From NCBI GenBank assembly GCA_902761665.1, contig CACWLA010000007.1, forward strand, positions 1-62,495: 62,495 nt of DNA, given 5' to 3'. The position numbers and the translations under genes were made by a program. The notes beneath the pieces are model-generated. The model did not search any database. It was not told the origin of the DNA and was given only the letters and a program-made list of their open reading frames with translations. This document shows, piece by piece, positions 1 to 8,155 of this stretch (the stretch's first letter is position 1; each line of letters starts with the position of its first letter). The stretch is from an uncultured Lachnospiraceae bacterium (GTDB taxonomy: Bacteria; Bacillota; Clostridia; Lachnospirales; Lachnospiraceae).

Positions 1-1
1 G

Positions 2-133
2 GTGCCGACGGGATTCATCCACGTGCCGGCGGTGCCGGAACTGGGGCATCCCGACATGCCGTCCATGGAATTCGACATGATCTATGAGGGCATCTGCGCG
101 GCGCTGGGGGCGGTGGCGGAAAGCATGGAGTGA
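2..133 (+). CDS. pcp: Pyrrolidone-carboxylate peptidase, C-terminal fragment
   Basis: Only the last 43 codons are inside the window; the frame is open from base 2 to a TGA at 131-133. The tail contains GFIHVPAVPEL, then a PSME motif and a helix with GICAAL, which matches the usual C-terminus of peptidase family C15 (GFIHVP...PSM...). These cytoplasmic cysteine peptidases remove N-terminal pyroglutamate from peptides. The catalytic Glu, Cys and His lie upstream of the window except possibly for residues near the cut, so activity cannot be judged. The family call rests on a short but characteristic stretch. Confidence 0.72.
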   Translation: MPTGFIHVPAVPELGHPDMPSMEFDMIYEGICAALGAVAESME

Positions 134-163
134 GAAGATCCTTCGCTGCGCTCAGGATGACAG
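134..163. repeat. Dispersed palindromic repeat (REP-like)
   Basis: Directly after the pcp stop is a short element with the core ATCCTTCGCTGCGCTCAGGA. The same core is known as a common intergenic repeat in many bacterial genomes; on the reverse strand it produces spurious ORFs reading CHPERSEGSS, which is seen here. Only one copy is in the window, so its repeat status is from general knowledge. Confidence 0.5.
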
Positions 164-171
164 AGTAAATA

Positions 172-201
172 AAACACGCCGGGCGGCTGCTCGGCGTGTT
201 T
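172..201. terminator. Bidirectional hairpin terminator
   Basis: A 10-bp perfect stem (AAACACGCCG / CGGCGTGTTT) around a 10-nt loop lies between the convergent pcp and nitroreductase genes. T-rich sequence follows on both strands, so it can end both transcripts. Confidence 0.7.
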
Positions 202-239
202 GCTGTTTTGCGCTTCCTTTTTCAGTTCTGTTCTTACCC

Positions 240-1049
240 TTAATATCTCAGGCTCGCGATATAGATCTCGCCGTCCGGGGCGGAAATGCCCGGGTCTTCG
301 AGGCTGAGGCTCGCGGTGCGGCCGGCCTCCTCCATGGCCAGGGTGAAGTGGCAGAGTGCGATGCCGATGTCGATCTTCTGGGTATCGAAGAGGCGGCCTT
401 CGCCGAAGCCCTTGTTGCGCTTCAGGTAAAAGTGCGCGGCGCCGTCCGCAAGGACGATCCGCCAGGGCTGGTAGTTGCAGGCGGAGGGAGCCCATCTGAC
501 GGCTTCGAGCGCATCGGCAAGATCTCCGGCGCCGTCTGCCGTAAGAGGCGTTTCGAAACTGCCCCGGAAGAAGAGCTTTTCGAAGGCAAAACGGCTGTCA
601 GCCGAGATGCCCTTACGCATCATGATCTCGCGGAGGGATCTCTTCGCGGCTGCCCGGCCGAGCGGGCTCACGCAGGGCATGATCTCGCCGTCCTTCACTT
701 CCGCGGCGCGTTCGAAGCTCTTCCGGTCCATGGTCCCGGCGATCCAGGTGGTGCCGATGCCTTTTTCCGCAGCAAAGAGGACGAGGCGCTCGAAGGAATA
801 TCCGAAGGCTTCCTCAGCGTGCGGGACTTTCGGGACTTTGGCCGTGACGTAGGTCTTTTCGCCCACGATCACGGGGCTGGAAAGCCCGGCCTTTTCGGTA
901 TCGAGGATCACCCATTCAAGCGGAATGCCGTAAGGGTTTTCCGCCGTGCGGGCAAAGGCGAGAAGTTCCTGCAGCTCGCTTTCGGAAAGCGCTCTGCCGT
1001 CAAAACTGCGGACGCTCCTTCTGGAGCGGACTGTGGATAAAAAGCTCAT
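240..1049 (-). CDS. Nitroreductase family protein (TM1586-like)
   Basis: A 269-residue FMN-type oxidoreductase. The N-terminus has the RRSVRSF signature typical of nitroreductase-fold proteins (FMN phosphate contact), and the C-terminal half has WAPSACNYQPW, the helix that usually contacts the flavin. Length and arrangement match the duplicated 'putative TM nitroreductase' family rather than the 170-200-residue NfsB group. It probably reduces quinone- or nitro-type electrophiles with NAD(P)H in the cytoplasm; the substrate is unknown. A GGAGG ribosome site precedes the ATG. It is the last gene of a tightly spaced minus-strand run (30 bp after the CDF gene) headed by an organic-peroxide sensor, which suggests a role in oxidative or electrophile stress. 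Confidence 0.82.
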   Translation of the reverse strand: MSFLSTVRSRRSVRSFDGRALSESELQELLAFARTAENPYGIPLEWVILDTEKAGLSSPVIVGEKTYVTAKVPKVPHAEEAFGYSFERLVLFAAEKGIGTTWIAGTMDRKSFERAAEVKDGEIMPCVSPLGRAAAKRSLREIMMRKGISADSRFAFEKLFFRGSFETPLTADGAGDLADALEAVRWAPSACNYQPWRIVLADGAAHFYLKRNKGFGEGRLFDTQKIDIGIALCHFTLAMEEAGRTASLSLEDPGISAPDGEIYIASLRY

Positions 1050-1079
1050 CGTTCGTATTCCTCCAATATCAGGAAAGGG

Positions 1080-2222
1080 TCATTCCTCCGCAAAATCGGT
1101 ATCCATCGCGGTCTGCAGGGCATAGTCGGGGAAGGCTTTCTGCACGTCGGCAACGGCCTCCGCAAACGCGGCCCGGCGGTCCTTCGCATCGAAGCTGATG
1201 ACTAGGTCGAAGCGCATGGTCTTCGGCTCCTTCACGAGGTAGAAGCCGTGCATCTGCCGCACGTAAGGGTGCGCAAAGACGATCTCCCGTACCTTCTTCT
1301 GCGCGGCGATGACCTCCTCGTCCTTCGTGTTCATCGAATAGACGCCGATGGCAGTCAGGATCACCTGATGCTCCTTGTAGACGGTCGTCTGGATGTTCCG
1401 GAGGAGCCTGTCCAGCTGATCGGCCGAATAGGTATCCGGGACTTCGATGTGGATGGAGCCGTTCCAGGCGTCCGGTCCGTAGTTGTTGAGGACCAGGTCG
1501 TATGCGCCGTGCACGCCGGGGAAGGACGTTACGGTCTTCTTGATCTCCCGCGCGAGCTCCGGATCGTTCTTTTCGCCCAGGATCTGCGAGATCGTATCCT
1601 TCAGCATCTCCACGCCGGACTTGATGATGACGAGGGAGATCACGGCGCCCAGCCAGGCCTCCAGGGAGATCCCGAAGATCAGGAAGATCGCTGCCGCGAC
1701 CAGGGTCGAAGCGGAGATGACGGAGTCGAGCGTCGCGTCCTCGCCGGAGTTGACGAGGGAGTCCGAATTGACCTTTTTGCCGACGCTCTTAACGTACCGG
1801 CCAAGCACGATCTTGACGACTACGGCGACGCCCACGATGATCAGCGAGAGCGTTCTGTAGTCCGGCGTTTCCGGATGGATAATCTGCTTCACGGATTCCG
1901 TGAAGGAGGTGACGCCGGCGTAGAGCACGATCACGGAAATGATCATGGCGCTCAGGTACTCGATGCGGCCGTAGCCGAAGGGGTGCTTCTTGTCCGGCTC
2001 GCGGCCGGCCAGCTTGGTACCGATGATGGTGATGAGGGAACTTCCCGCATCCGAAATGTTGTTGACCGCGTCGAGTACGATGGCGATGGAATTCGCCGCC
2101 AGCCCGATCACAGCCTTGAACGCCGCGAGAAAAACATTGGCGACGATCCCGATGATGCTGGTCCGTACGATCGTTTTCTCGCGGCCGGCATTTGTCTCGC
2201 TCACGGCGTTCAGTTTAGGCAT
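1080..2222 (-). CDS. Cation diffusion facilitator family transporter
   Basis: A 380-residue member of the CDF family, which exports divalent cations (Zn, Fe, Mn or Co) in exchange for protons. The second membrane helix carries DAVNNISDAGSS, the family's metal-site signature, followed by HPFGYGRIEYLS, the classic motif before TM3. About six hydrophobic segments fill residues 15-215; the remaining part is a soluble C-terminal domain, longer than in short CDFs. The metal cannot be read safely from the sequence. An AAGGAG site lies just upstream of the ATG. It sits 30 bp downstream of the glutathione peroxidase gene in the ohrR-led run, so co-expression under peroxide stress is likely; a manganese or iron export role would fit but is inference. 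Confidence 0.9.
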   Translation of the reverse strand: MPKLNAVSETNAGREKTIVRTSIIGIVANVFLAAFKAVIGLAANSIAIVLDAVNNISDAGSSLITIIGTKLAGREPDKKHPFGYGRIEYLSAMIISVIVLYAGVTSFTESVKQIIHPETPDYRTLSLIIVGVAVVVKIVLGRYVKSVGKKVNSDSLVNSGEDATLDSVISASTLVAAAIFLIFGISLEAWLGAVISLVIIKSGVEMLKDTISQILGEKNDPELAREIKKTVTSFPGVHGAYDLVLNNYGPDAWNGSIHIEVPDTYSADQLDRLLRNIQTTVYKEHQVILTAIGVYSMNTKDEEVIAAQKKVREIVFAHPYVRQMHGFYLVKEPKTMRFDLVISFDAKDRRAAFAEAVADVQKAFPDYALQTAMDTDFAEE

Positions 2223-2252
2223 TTTGTTCTCCTTTTCGGCAGTCCGGAGCGC

Positions 2253-2798
2253 TTACAGCGCGGCTTCGACGGCCTTTCTGACTTCCTTCATGTCGACGGT
2301 GGGTTCGAAACGGGCAATGACGCTGCCTTCACGGTCCACCAGGAACTTGGTGAAGTTCCACTTGATGTAGGCTTTGTCGCCGAACTTCTTGTTGTTCATT
2401 TCCGTGAACTTGTTCAGCGCGGCGAACTTCAGGCCCTTGCCGAAGCCCTGGAAAGGCTTTTCGGTGGCCAGCCAGGCAAAGAGCGGGTCGGCGGTCTCGC
2501 CGTTCACGTCGATCTTCCTGAACTGCGGGAACTCGGTGCCGAACTTGATCGTGCAGAAATCGTGGATCTCGTCGTCGCTGCCGGGCGCCTGATTCGCGAA
2601 CTGGTTGCAGGGGAAGTCCAGGATCTCGAAGCCCTTATCTTTCAGATCTTTGTACATTTCCTCGAGGGGTTCATAGTGCGGGGTGAAGCCGCAGCCGGTC
2701 GCCGTGTTGACGATCAGAAGGACCTTGCCCTGATATTCCGACAGGCTGACTTCCGCACCCTGTCTGTCCGTTACGGTAAAATCGTAAACCTTGCTCAT
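2253..2798 (-). CDS. Glutathione peroxidase family protein
   Basis: A 181-residue thiol peroxidase of the glutathione peroxidase fold. It shows NTATGCGFTPHYEPL, the active-site loop with the peroxidatic Cys, then FPCNQFANQAPG with the conserved Gln, and KWNFTKFLVD with the conserved Trp and Asn. The catalytic residue is Cys (TGC), not selenocysteine. Bacterial members usually take electrons from thioredoxin and reduce H2O2 or lipid hydroperoxides. The start MSKVYDF was chosen because AAGGAGC stands at the right distance; the frame stays open further upstream but without a better site. It follows the OhrR-type regulator by 76 bp, a pairing that fits organic-peroxide defence. Confidence 0.92.
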   Translation of the reverse strand: MSKVYDFTVTDRQGAEVSLSEYQGKVLLIVNTATGCGFTPHYEPLEEMYKDLKDKGFEILDFPCNQFANQAPGSDDEIHDFCTIKFGTEFPQFRKIDVNGETADPLFAWLATEKPFQGFGKGLKFAALNKFTEMNNKKFGDKAYIKWNFTKFLVDREGSVIARFEPTVDMKEVRKAVEAAL

Positions 2799-2874
2799 GA
2801 TTCGTTGCTCCTTTTCATGTTTTATTCTGCCGTCCTGCCGGCGTATGCTGTAAGCAGCTCCTGGCTGCGGGGGT

Positions 2875-3327
2875 TCAGGCTTCACGGCCTGCCGCCCGCT
2901 CTCCGTCCAGCATCTTGTACAGAATGCCGTAGAGCGCTGCCGCTTCGGCGGGTTCGAGGTGGAATTCCCGGGCAACGGTCTCCGGAACGCAGATGGCTTC
3001 GTCCCGCAGCTTTTCTCCGGCCTCGGTCAGCGTGATCACGAGATTCCGCTCGTCGCCCTTGTCCCTGACCTTTTCGATGTAGCCCTTGGCTTCCAGCTTC
3101 TGCAGGAGGGGCGTTACCGTGTTGGACTTCAGGAAGAGGGCTTCGCACAGAAATTTCTCGTTGACCTGCTTTTCCTCCCACAGCACCATCATGACGATGT
3201 ACTGCGTGTAGGTGAGGTCGAGCTTGTCGAGGGCTGGCTTGTATTTCCGGGTGATCATGTTCGAGACGGCGTACAGCGGAAAGCACAGTTGGTTCTTCAG
3301 TCTCAGAACGTCGTATTTATCTTCCAT
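2875..3327 (-). CDS. ohrR: MarR-family organic peroxide sensor (OhrR type)
   Basis: A 150-residue winged-helix repressor. From the chosen start MEDKYDV, the motif LKNQLCFPLYAVSN places a cysteine at residue 15, exactly the position of the redox-sensing cysteine in OhrR proteins, followed by LDLTYTQYIVMMVLWE, also typical of OhrR. The wing region DERNLVITLT matches the MarR family. Known OhrR proteins leave DNA when this Cys is oxidised by organic hydroperoxides. The frame extends 29 codons further upstream (to 3414), but that would run through the operator region and displace Cys15, so the shorter start is preferred. It heads a minus-strand run with glutathione peroxidase, CDF exporter and nitroreductase. 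Confidence 0.9.
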   Translation of the reverse strand: MEDKYDVLRLKNQLCFPLYAVSNMITRKYKPALDKLDLTYTQYIVMMVLWEEKQVNEKFLCEALFLKSNTVTPLLQKLEAKGYIEKVRDKGDERNLVITLTEAGEKLRDEAICVPETVAREFHLEPAEAAALYGILYKMLDGERAAGREA

Positions 3328-3383
3328 GGTGAATACCTCGCATTCGGATGAGGGGGCGGTCCGGAGACCGACTGCCTGAAAAA

Positions 3384-3426
3384 TGTCGCGTGCGACACGT
3401 TTCGGGATGATCATATCGCGTGCGAC
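3384..3426. promoter_or_regulatory. Two tandem OhrR operator candidates
   Basis: Upstream of ohrR there are two copies of the same palindrome: TGTCGCGTGCGACA at 3384-3397 (TGTCGC / GCGACA with GT between) and ATCGCGTGCGACT at 3415-3427. Their centres are 30 bp apart, about three helical turns, so two dimers would sit on one face of the DNA. They lie in the 231-bp gap between ohrR and the divergent M48 gene, so they may control both. Binding is inferred. Confidence 0.65.
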
Positions 3427-3558
3427 TTAATTTGTCAACAGCTTTTTTCGCACGGGAGAAGAATTTTTGCACAAAAACAACTTGCGCGGGAAGACTAAGT
3501 GGTATACATTTATATTCGGCTGAAAATGCCCCATTTTCACATGAAAGAGGTTTGATGC

Positions 3559-5202
3559 ATGAGAAAGATCCTGTTCGGCGTATCTGCCGCGACTCTGGCC
3601 CTGCTTTACGGTCTGCTGGCCCTCATCCTGCTGATCGTTTTTGATCTGGTTGGCGTACCGCTGATCGTTGCCCTGATCGGTTCCGCGATCGCGCTGTTCA
3701 TTCAGTTCCTGATCTCGCCTCCCCTGACGGACCTGACGCAGCGGCTGTTTTATAAGACGAAGTTTGGCGCGGACGTGCCGGAATACCTTCGCGAATTCAT
3801 CGAAGAGGTATGCCGGGAACATAAGATGAAATACCCGAGGATCGGTTATATCGACGACGGCGCCCCGAACGCCTTTACATACGGCCACACGAAGAACAAC
3901 GCCCGCATCGTGCTGACGCGGGGCATTTTCGAACTGCTGACGGAAGATGAAGTGAAGGCTGTTGTCGCGCACGAACTGGGCCACGCGGTCCACTATGACA
4001 TGCTGCTGATGACGGTGGCTGAACTGGTCCCGATGGTGCTCTACGGCATCGCGAGAGGCCTCCTGGAAGGCGCGAAGAGCTCTACCGGCGGCGACAGCGA
4101 CGACAACAAGACGGCGGCTGCGGAAGCGGCGGTCGCGGCGATCGCGTACGTCCTCTACATCGTTGCGCAGTACATCGTGCTGTGGTTCTCCAGAACGAGA
4201 GAATATTTCGCGGACGAGTTTGCCGTGGATGCGACCCGGGATCCGGAGTCGCTTTCCCGCGCACTGATCCAGATCGGCTTCGGCCTCAGCACGCACGCTG
4301 ATATCAAGGCCAAAAAGGACAAGAAGAGCGGCATGAGCGCGTCTGCCACGAACGCCATGGGCATCTTCGATACGAAGGCTTCCAAGTCCCTCGTGGTCAG
4401 CTGCTTCGTGAACGGTGAGATCGACAAGACGCACATCAAGAATGCCATGAAGTGGGAACTCTGGAACACCTGGGCAAAGTGGTACGAACTGAATTCCACG
4501 CACCCGCTGATCTCGAAGCGTCTGCAGGCGATCGACAGACTGGCGCCGCAGTACGGCAAAGCCCCCTTCGTGGAGTTCGACCTTGTCAAGCCGGAATCCT
4601 ACTTTGACGATTTCCTTCGCGAGATCGGCATCGGCATCGCTCCCGTCATTGCTTTCCTGGGAGCGGGTGCGACCGGCGCCTTTTTCTACTTCACGGAGAA
4701 GATGTCGCTGCTGTGGATCCCCGCGGCGCTCCTTATCCTTTCCGCGATCCTGTCCCTGCTGAAGTATCGCTTTACGCACCCGACCAAGGCTTACCATGAA
4801 GCGACGGTCGCCGGCCTGATCGCCGAACCGAAGGTCTCCGGCATCCGCAGCATCCCCTGCGAACTGCAGGGCACCATCATCGGCCGCGGCGACCCGGGCT
4901 GCATCTTCAACGAAGACTTCGTGCTGCAGGACGAGACCGGTATCATCTTCCTGGATTACAATCAGCCGCTGTTCATCCTGAACAAGATCTTTGCAATTTT
5001 CAAGGCGAAGAAGAACCTTGACCGGACTGCTGTCATCCGCGGCTGGTACCGCAGAAGCCCCATCCCGTACGTGGAACTGTACACGATGGAGATCGGCGGA
5101 AAGACGAAGAAGATCTTCACCTACGGCGTGGGCAAGGTGCTGCGCTGGCTGTACCTGCTGATCGCCATCGCTGCGCTGGCAGCCGTGTTCGTGCTTCTGT
5201 AA
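3559..5202 (+). CDS. M48 family membrane metallopeptidase
   Basis: A 547-residue integral membrane zinc protease. Two N-terminal hydrophobic helices (about residues 5-55) are followed by the catalytic HELGH motif at residues 138-142 and a third zinc-ligand candidate in REYFADEFAV near residue 216; a further hydrophobic stretch (about 180-210) lies between. This resembles HtpX/Ste24-type M48 peptidases, which cut misfolded membrane proteins or prenylated peptides. Unusually it has a long C-terminal half with two more hydrophobic segments (about 355-410) and a beta-rich region ending in a final membrane helix (about 525-547). The gene is transcribed alone, diverges from ohrR across the operator pair, and ends at a strong hairpin terminator. 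The ATG is preceded by GAGG. Confidence 0.88.
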   Translation: MRKILFGVSAATLALLYGLLALILLIVFDLVGVPLIVALIGSAIALFIQFLISPPLTDLTQRLFYKTKFGADVPEYLREFIEEVCREHKMKYPRIGYIDDGAPNAFTYGHTKNNARIVLTRGIFELLTEDEVKAVVAHELGHAVHYDMLLMTVAELVPMVLYGIARGLLEGAKSSTGGDSDDNKTAAAEAAVAAIAYVLYIVAQYIVLWFSRTREYFADEFAVDATRDPESLSRALIQIGFGLSTHADIKAKKDKKSGMSASATNAMGIFDTKASKSLVVSCFVNGEIDKTHIKNAMKWELWNTWAKWYELNSTHPLISKRLQAIDRLAPQYGKAPFVEFDLVKPESYFDDFLREIGIGIAPVIAFLGAGATGAFFYFTEKMSLLWIPAALLILSAILSLLKYRFTHPTKAYHEATVAGLIAEPKVSGIRSIPCELQGTIIGRGDPGCIFNEDFVLQDETGIIFLDYNQPLFILNKIFAIFKAKKNLDRTAVIRGWYRRSPIPYVELYTMEIGGKTKKIFTYGVGKVLRWLYLLIAIAALAAVFVLL

Positions 5203-5261
5203 GCCGGACCGCTCCGAAAGAGACGCCCCTGAAGAACAGGCGGCGCGCAGAAAATGAAAAG

Positions 5262-5295
5262 CCGGAGGCTGACAAAGGTCAGTCTCCGGTTTTTT
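5262..5295 (+). terminator. Intrinsic terminator of the M48 gene
   Basis: The hairpin CCGGAGGCTGAC / GTCAGTCTCCGG has a 4-nt loop, one G-T wobble, and is followed directly by six T. It lies 59 bp after the stop codon. Confidence 0.85.
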
Positions 5296-5324
5296 GCTGC
5301 CGCATTTACCGGTCCGCGGAGGGC

Positions 5325-6356
5325 TTACTTTTTGTATTCCTCCAGGACCTGCTTTAAGAGCAGGGGGTCGTCCGTCATGATGGCATCCGCGCCGCGCTCG
5401 ATCAGGAAGCGCATGTCATCCGCATCGTTGATGGTCCAGTACTGTACCGCGATGTTCCTCCGGTGCGCGCGGGCAATGTAGGTCTTCCAGGTAAGATCCA
5501 GCTGGATCCCCTTCACGTCGTACGCCATGGGAACTTGCAGGCAGGCAAAATCCACGTCGGCGAAGAGGTTGACGCGGAGCAGCTGGGAGACGATGAACTT
5601 CCGTGCCCCGGCCGTCGAAGCGCCTCTGAGGAGCGTCGGGTGGTTTGCCTGCAGATCGGCTTCGATGGCAGGGTGGAAGGTCCCGACGACCAGGTTGTTC
5701 TTATAATCCGGGAAGCGTTCCGTGAGGGTCCTGTCGATGATCTCAGCCGCCTTGAAGCCGGTCTCGCCGTCATTCTTGATCTCCACAATGAAGAGGAGGT
5801 CCTTCCGGGTATCGTAGAATTCTTCCAGCAGTTCGTGGAATTCGAGGATCTTGAGGCCGAGCCTTTCCTGCTCCTCCTCGGAGGCGTCCCGGTAGGGATA
5901 GGGATCATCGCTGCTCAGGGGATCCATGAAGTTGTAACCCATGTTGTAAGCCTTGAGCTCCGCCAGCGTGTGCTCGCCGATGACCACCTTCTCTGCGCCT
6001 TCGGGGCAGGCCATGCGGTTGATCGAGGAGTCGTGGCTGTACACGAGGTGGCCGTCGCTCGTCATCCAGAGGTCGGTCTCGCAGATCTGGATGCCGTATT
6101 CGTTCACGGCCTTCCGGTAGGCGAGGAGCGTGTTCTCGGGATTGCTGATGCCGCCGCCGCGGTGGGCGGCGATCATAGGCAGGGCGCCTTTTTCCTTGAT
6201 GAACGGATTTTTCTCCATCACCTTCTTCGGCGGGATCAGATTGATTATGAGAAAGAAGAGGACGATCACGCCCAGGATGCAGGCGAGGGTCTTCAGGACC
6301 CGGCCTTTTTTCTTTTCTTTCTTCGCGGCGGGTGCCGCGCTTTGTTCCGTACTCAT
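5325..6356 (-). CDS. Glycerophosphodiester phosphodiesterase, membrane-anchored
   Basis: A 343-residue GDPD-family enzyme that hydrolyses glycerophosphodiesters or lysophospholipids to glycerol-3-phosphate. A Lys-rich cytoplasmic N-terminus is followed by one membrane helix (about residues 20-41), which places the TIM-barrel outside the membrane. Catalytic features are AAHRGG (His65 region), ICETDLW with metal ligands, and YSHDSSINR with the second catalytic His. The C-terminal part has the usual VQYWTIND and GADAIMTDDP strands. The start MSTEQ is chosen over an upstream in-frame Met because that would overlap asnA. It lies 10 bp downstream of asnA on the same strand, so the two are probably co-transcribed. 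Confidence 0.9.
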   Translation of the reverse strand: MSTEQSAAPAAKKEKKKGRVLKTLACILGVIVLFFLIINLIPPKKVMEKNPFIKEKGALPMIAAHRGGGISNPENTLLAYRKAVNEYGIQICETDLWMTSDGHLVYSHDSSINRMACPEGAEKVVIGEHTLAELKAYNMGYNFMDPLSSDDPYPYRDASEEEQERLGLKILEFHELLEEFYDTRKDLLFIVEIKNDGETGFKAAEIIDRTLTERFPDYKNNLVVGTFHPAIEADLQANHPTLLRGASTAGARKFIVSQLLRVNLFADVDFACLQVPMAYDVKGIQLDLTWKTYIARAHRRNIAVQYWTINDADDMRFLIERGADAIMTDDPLLLKQVLEEYKK

Positions 6357-6366
6357 TTCCGGCCTC

Positions 6367-7374
6367 CTACAGAAGTTCGATGCCGGCCTCCCGGCAGGCA
6401 CTGATCATTTCGGCCGGCCAGACGGACGCCTGTACCTCGCCGATATGGGCTTTTTTCAGGAAATACATGCAGAGCCGGCTCTGCCCGATGCCGCCGCCGA
6501 TCGAAAGCGGCAGTTCGTCATGCAGCACGGCCTGATGGAAAGGGAGCTCCCGCCTGTCCTCGCAGCCGGAGGCGCGGAGCTGCCGGTCCATGGCGTCGGC
6601 GTCGACCCGGATGCCCATGGAACTGAGCTCGAAGGCGCATTCCAGCAGCTCATTCCAGAGCAGGATGTCGCCGTTCAGATCCCAGTCGTCGTAGTCGGGC
6701 GAGCGGCCGTCGTGCGGCTGTCCGCTTGCGAGAGGACCGCCGATCCCTTCGATGAAGACCGCCTTCTTCTCACGGCAGATCCGGTCCTCGCGCTGCTTGG
6801 GGGAAAGATCCGGCCAGCGCTCTTCGAGTTCGCGGGCCGTGATGAAGAAGATCTCGTTCGGGATGTCGTTCCGCAGTTCCTCGTAGCAGCGGTTGACGTA
6901 ATCGCTGAGGTTCCGGATCGCGTGATAGATGGTCGTGACCGTACGGTGCAGGTATTCGCGGGTCCGTTCCTCACGGGTGATCGTTTTCTCCCAGTCCCAC
7001 TGGTCCACGTAGACGGAGTGGAGATTGTCCAGCTCTTCGTCCCGGCGGATCGCGTTCATGTCCGTATAAAGGCCGCGTCCGGCTTCGATCCCGTACTTGC
7101 CGAGCGCGTAGCGCTTCCATTTGGCCAGGGACTGCACGATCTCGGCGGTCTCTTCGTCTATGCCCTTCAGCGTGAAGGCAACGCGGCGTTCAGTGCCGGT
7201 CAGGTTGTCGTTCAGGCCGGAGCCGGGCAGTACGATGAGCGGCGCCGAAACGCGCCGCAGCTTCAGATGGTAAGCCAGTTCATCCTGGAAATAATCCTTG
7301 ATCTTCTTGATGGCCCGCTGGGTCTCCATGGGGTACAGAACGGGCTTGTACCCGGGCGGCAGGATCAAAGCCAT
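6367..7374 (-). CDS. asnA: Aspartate--ammonia ligase
   Basis: A 335-residue AsnA-type asparagine synthetase, which makes asparagine from aspartate, ammonia and ATP in the cytoplasm. It has the full family length and a class II aminoacyl-tRNA-synthetase-like fold. Visible motifs are APLIVLPGSGLNDNL near the start, LHSVYVDQWDWE in the middle (very characteristic of AsnA), DWDLNGDILLW, and the C-terminal LSIGGGIGQSRLCM, which forms the ATP site. The translation starts close to a CCTCC-complement ribosome site (AGGAGG). It probably forms a two-gene unit with the phosphodiesterase downstream and diverges from the flavin reductase gene. Confidence 0.95.
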   Translation of the reverse strand: MALILPPGYKPVLYPMETQRAIKKIKDYFQDELAYHLKLRRVSAPLIVLPGSGLNDNLTGTERRVAFTLKGIDEETAEIVQSLAKWKRYALGKYGIEAGRGLYTDMNAIRRDEELDNLHSVYVDQWDWEKTITREERTREYLHRTVTTIYHAIRNLSDYVNRCYEELRNDIPNEIFFITARELEERWPDLSPKQREDRICREKKAVFIEGIGGPLASGQPHDGRSPDYDDWDLNGDILLWNELLECAFELSSMGIRVDADAMDRQLRASGCEDRRELPFHQAVLHDELPLSIGGGIGQSRLCMYFLKKAHIGEVQASVWPAEMISACREAGIELL

Positions 7375-7413
7375 GGCAGCCTCCTTTCAGGGAGCCGTAT
7401 CTTCCCGCGGCAT

Positions 7414-7441
7414 TTGAAATATCCGCGGATCTTGCTATAAT
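7414..7441 (+). promoter_or_regulatory. Promoter of the flavin reductase gene
   Basis: TTGAAA (7414-7419), a 16-bp spacer and a perfect TATAAT (7436-7441) lie 55 bp upstream of the ATG at 7497. Activity is inferred from consensus alone. Confidence 0.6.
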
Positions 7442-7496
7442 AATAGGGCAGGACGAGCGGTCCTGTCAATTCAAAACGAACAATGAGGTATCTGCC

Positions 7497-8061
7497 ATGA
7501 GAACGAAACTGAGTATCACCGAGGGCATTTTCCCGATGCCCGTACTGATGATCGCGACCTACAACGAGGACGGAAGCGTCAACGTGATGAACGGCCGCCT
7601 GGGGCACCATGCAGGAGCGGGATACGGTCGTTCTGAACCTCACCGAGAGCCATAAGACGGTGAAGAACATCAAGGCGAGAGGCGCCTTCACGGTCAGCAT
7701 CGCGGACGCGGCGCACGTGGCCGAAGCCGATTATTTCGGCGTCGTTTCCGGGAACAAAGTCGCGGATAAGCTCGCGGGCAGCGGTCTTACCGCAAGCCGC
7801 GCGGAGACGGTCGATGCGCCGGTCATCAACGAATTTCCCCTCTGCCTGGAGTGCAGGTTCATTGAATATCAGGATAATGAATACGGCTGCGGCGTGATCG
7901 GAAAGGTCCTGAATGTCACCGCCGATGAGCGCGTGATGGTGGATGGAAAGCCGGACATGTCACTCGTGAACGCCATTGCTTTCGACCCCTATACCCACGG
8001 CTACTACAAGGTGTCCGAGCGTGTCGGCGATGCCTTTAAGGACGGCCTGAAACTGAGATGA
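7497..8061 (+). pseudogene. Flavin reductase family protein, frameshifted
   Basis: The gene starts at ATG 7497 with MRTKLSITEGIFPMP and reads NVMN, then loses frame. If one G of the pair 7593-7594 is removed, the frame becomes MNAAWGTMQERDTVVLNL and continues open to the stop at 8061; MNAAWG is the normal signature of the FMN-binding flavin reductase (DIM6/NTAB) family. The corrected protein would be about 187 residues, full family length, and would bind FMN and use NAD(P)H. All else looks intact, so this is either a very recent inactivating insertion or an assembly error. A good promoter and a terminator flank it. Confidence 0.82.
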
Positions 8062-8080
8062 TCGTTCAGGGACATAAGGA

Positions 8081-8109
8081 AAGCCCCCCTCTCCGCGAGG
8101 GGGCTTTTT
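8081..8109. terminator. Bidirectional terminator
   Basis: The stem AGCCCCC / GGGGGCT is followed by TTTTT on the plus strand. It stands between the convergent flavin reductase gene and the CMD operon and can serve both, though the minus-strand T run is poorer. Confidence 0.78.
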
Positions 8110-8155
8110 GCGTAGGATCATTTCCGTGCGGAGCAGATGCCGGACAATGCGAAAG

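Noticed and set aside
84-1040. Plus-strand ORF over the nitroreductase gene
   Set aside because: Antisense to a clearly identified protein and overlapping the pcp end and repeat element.
2253-2798. Selenocysteine in the glutathione peroxidase
   Set aside because: The active-site codon is TGC (Cys), and the frame has no internal TGA.
1248-3035. Long plus-strand ORF (595 codons) opposite the CDF and peroxidase genes
   Set aside because: It is the antisense shadow of well-identified genes in GC-rich DNA; its sequence is Arg/Asp/His-rich and shows no family features.
3427-4797. Minus-strand ORF opposite the M48 protease gene
   Set aside because: Arg/Gln/Asp-rich shadow frame without start signals.
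5463-7440. Plus-strand ORFs over the phosphodiesterase and asnA genes
   Set aside because: Shadows; the minus-strand frames match known enzymes along their full length.
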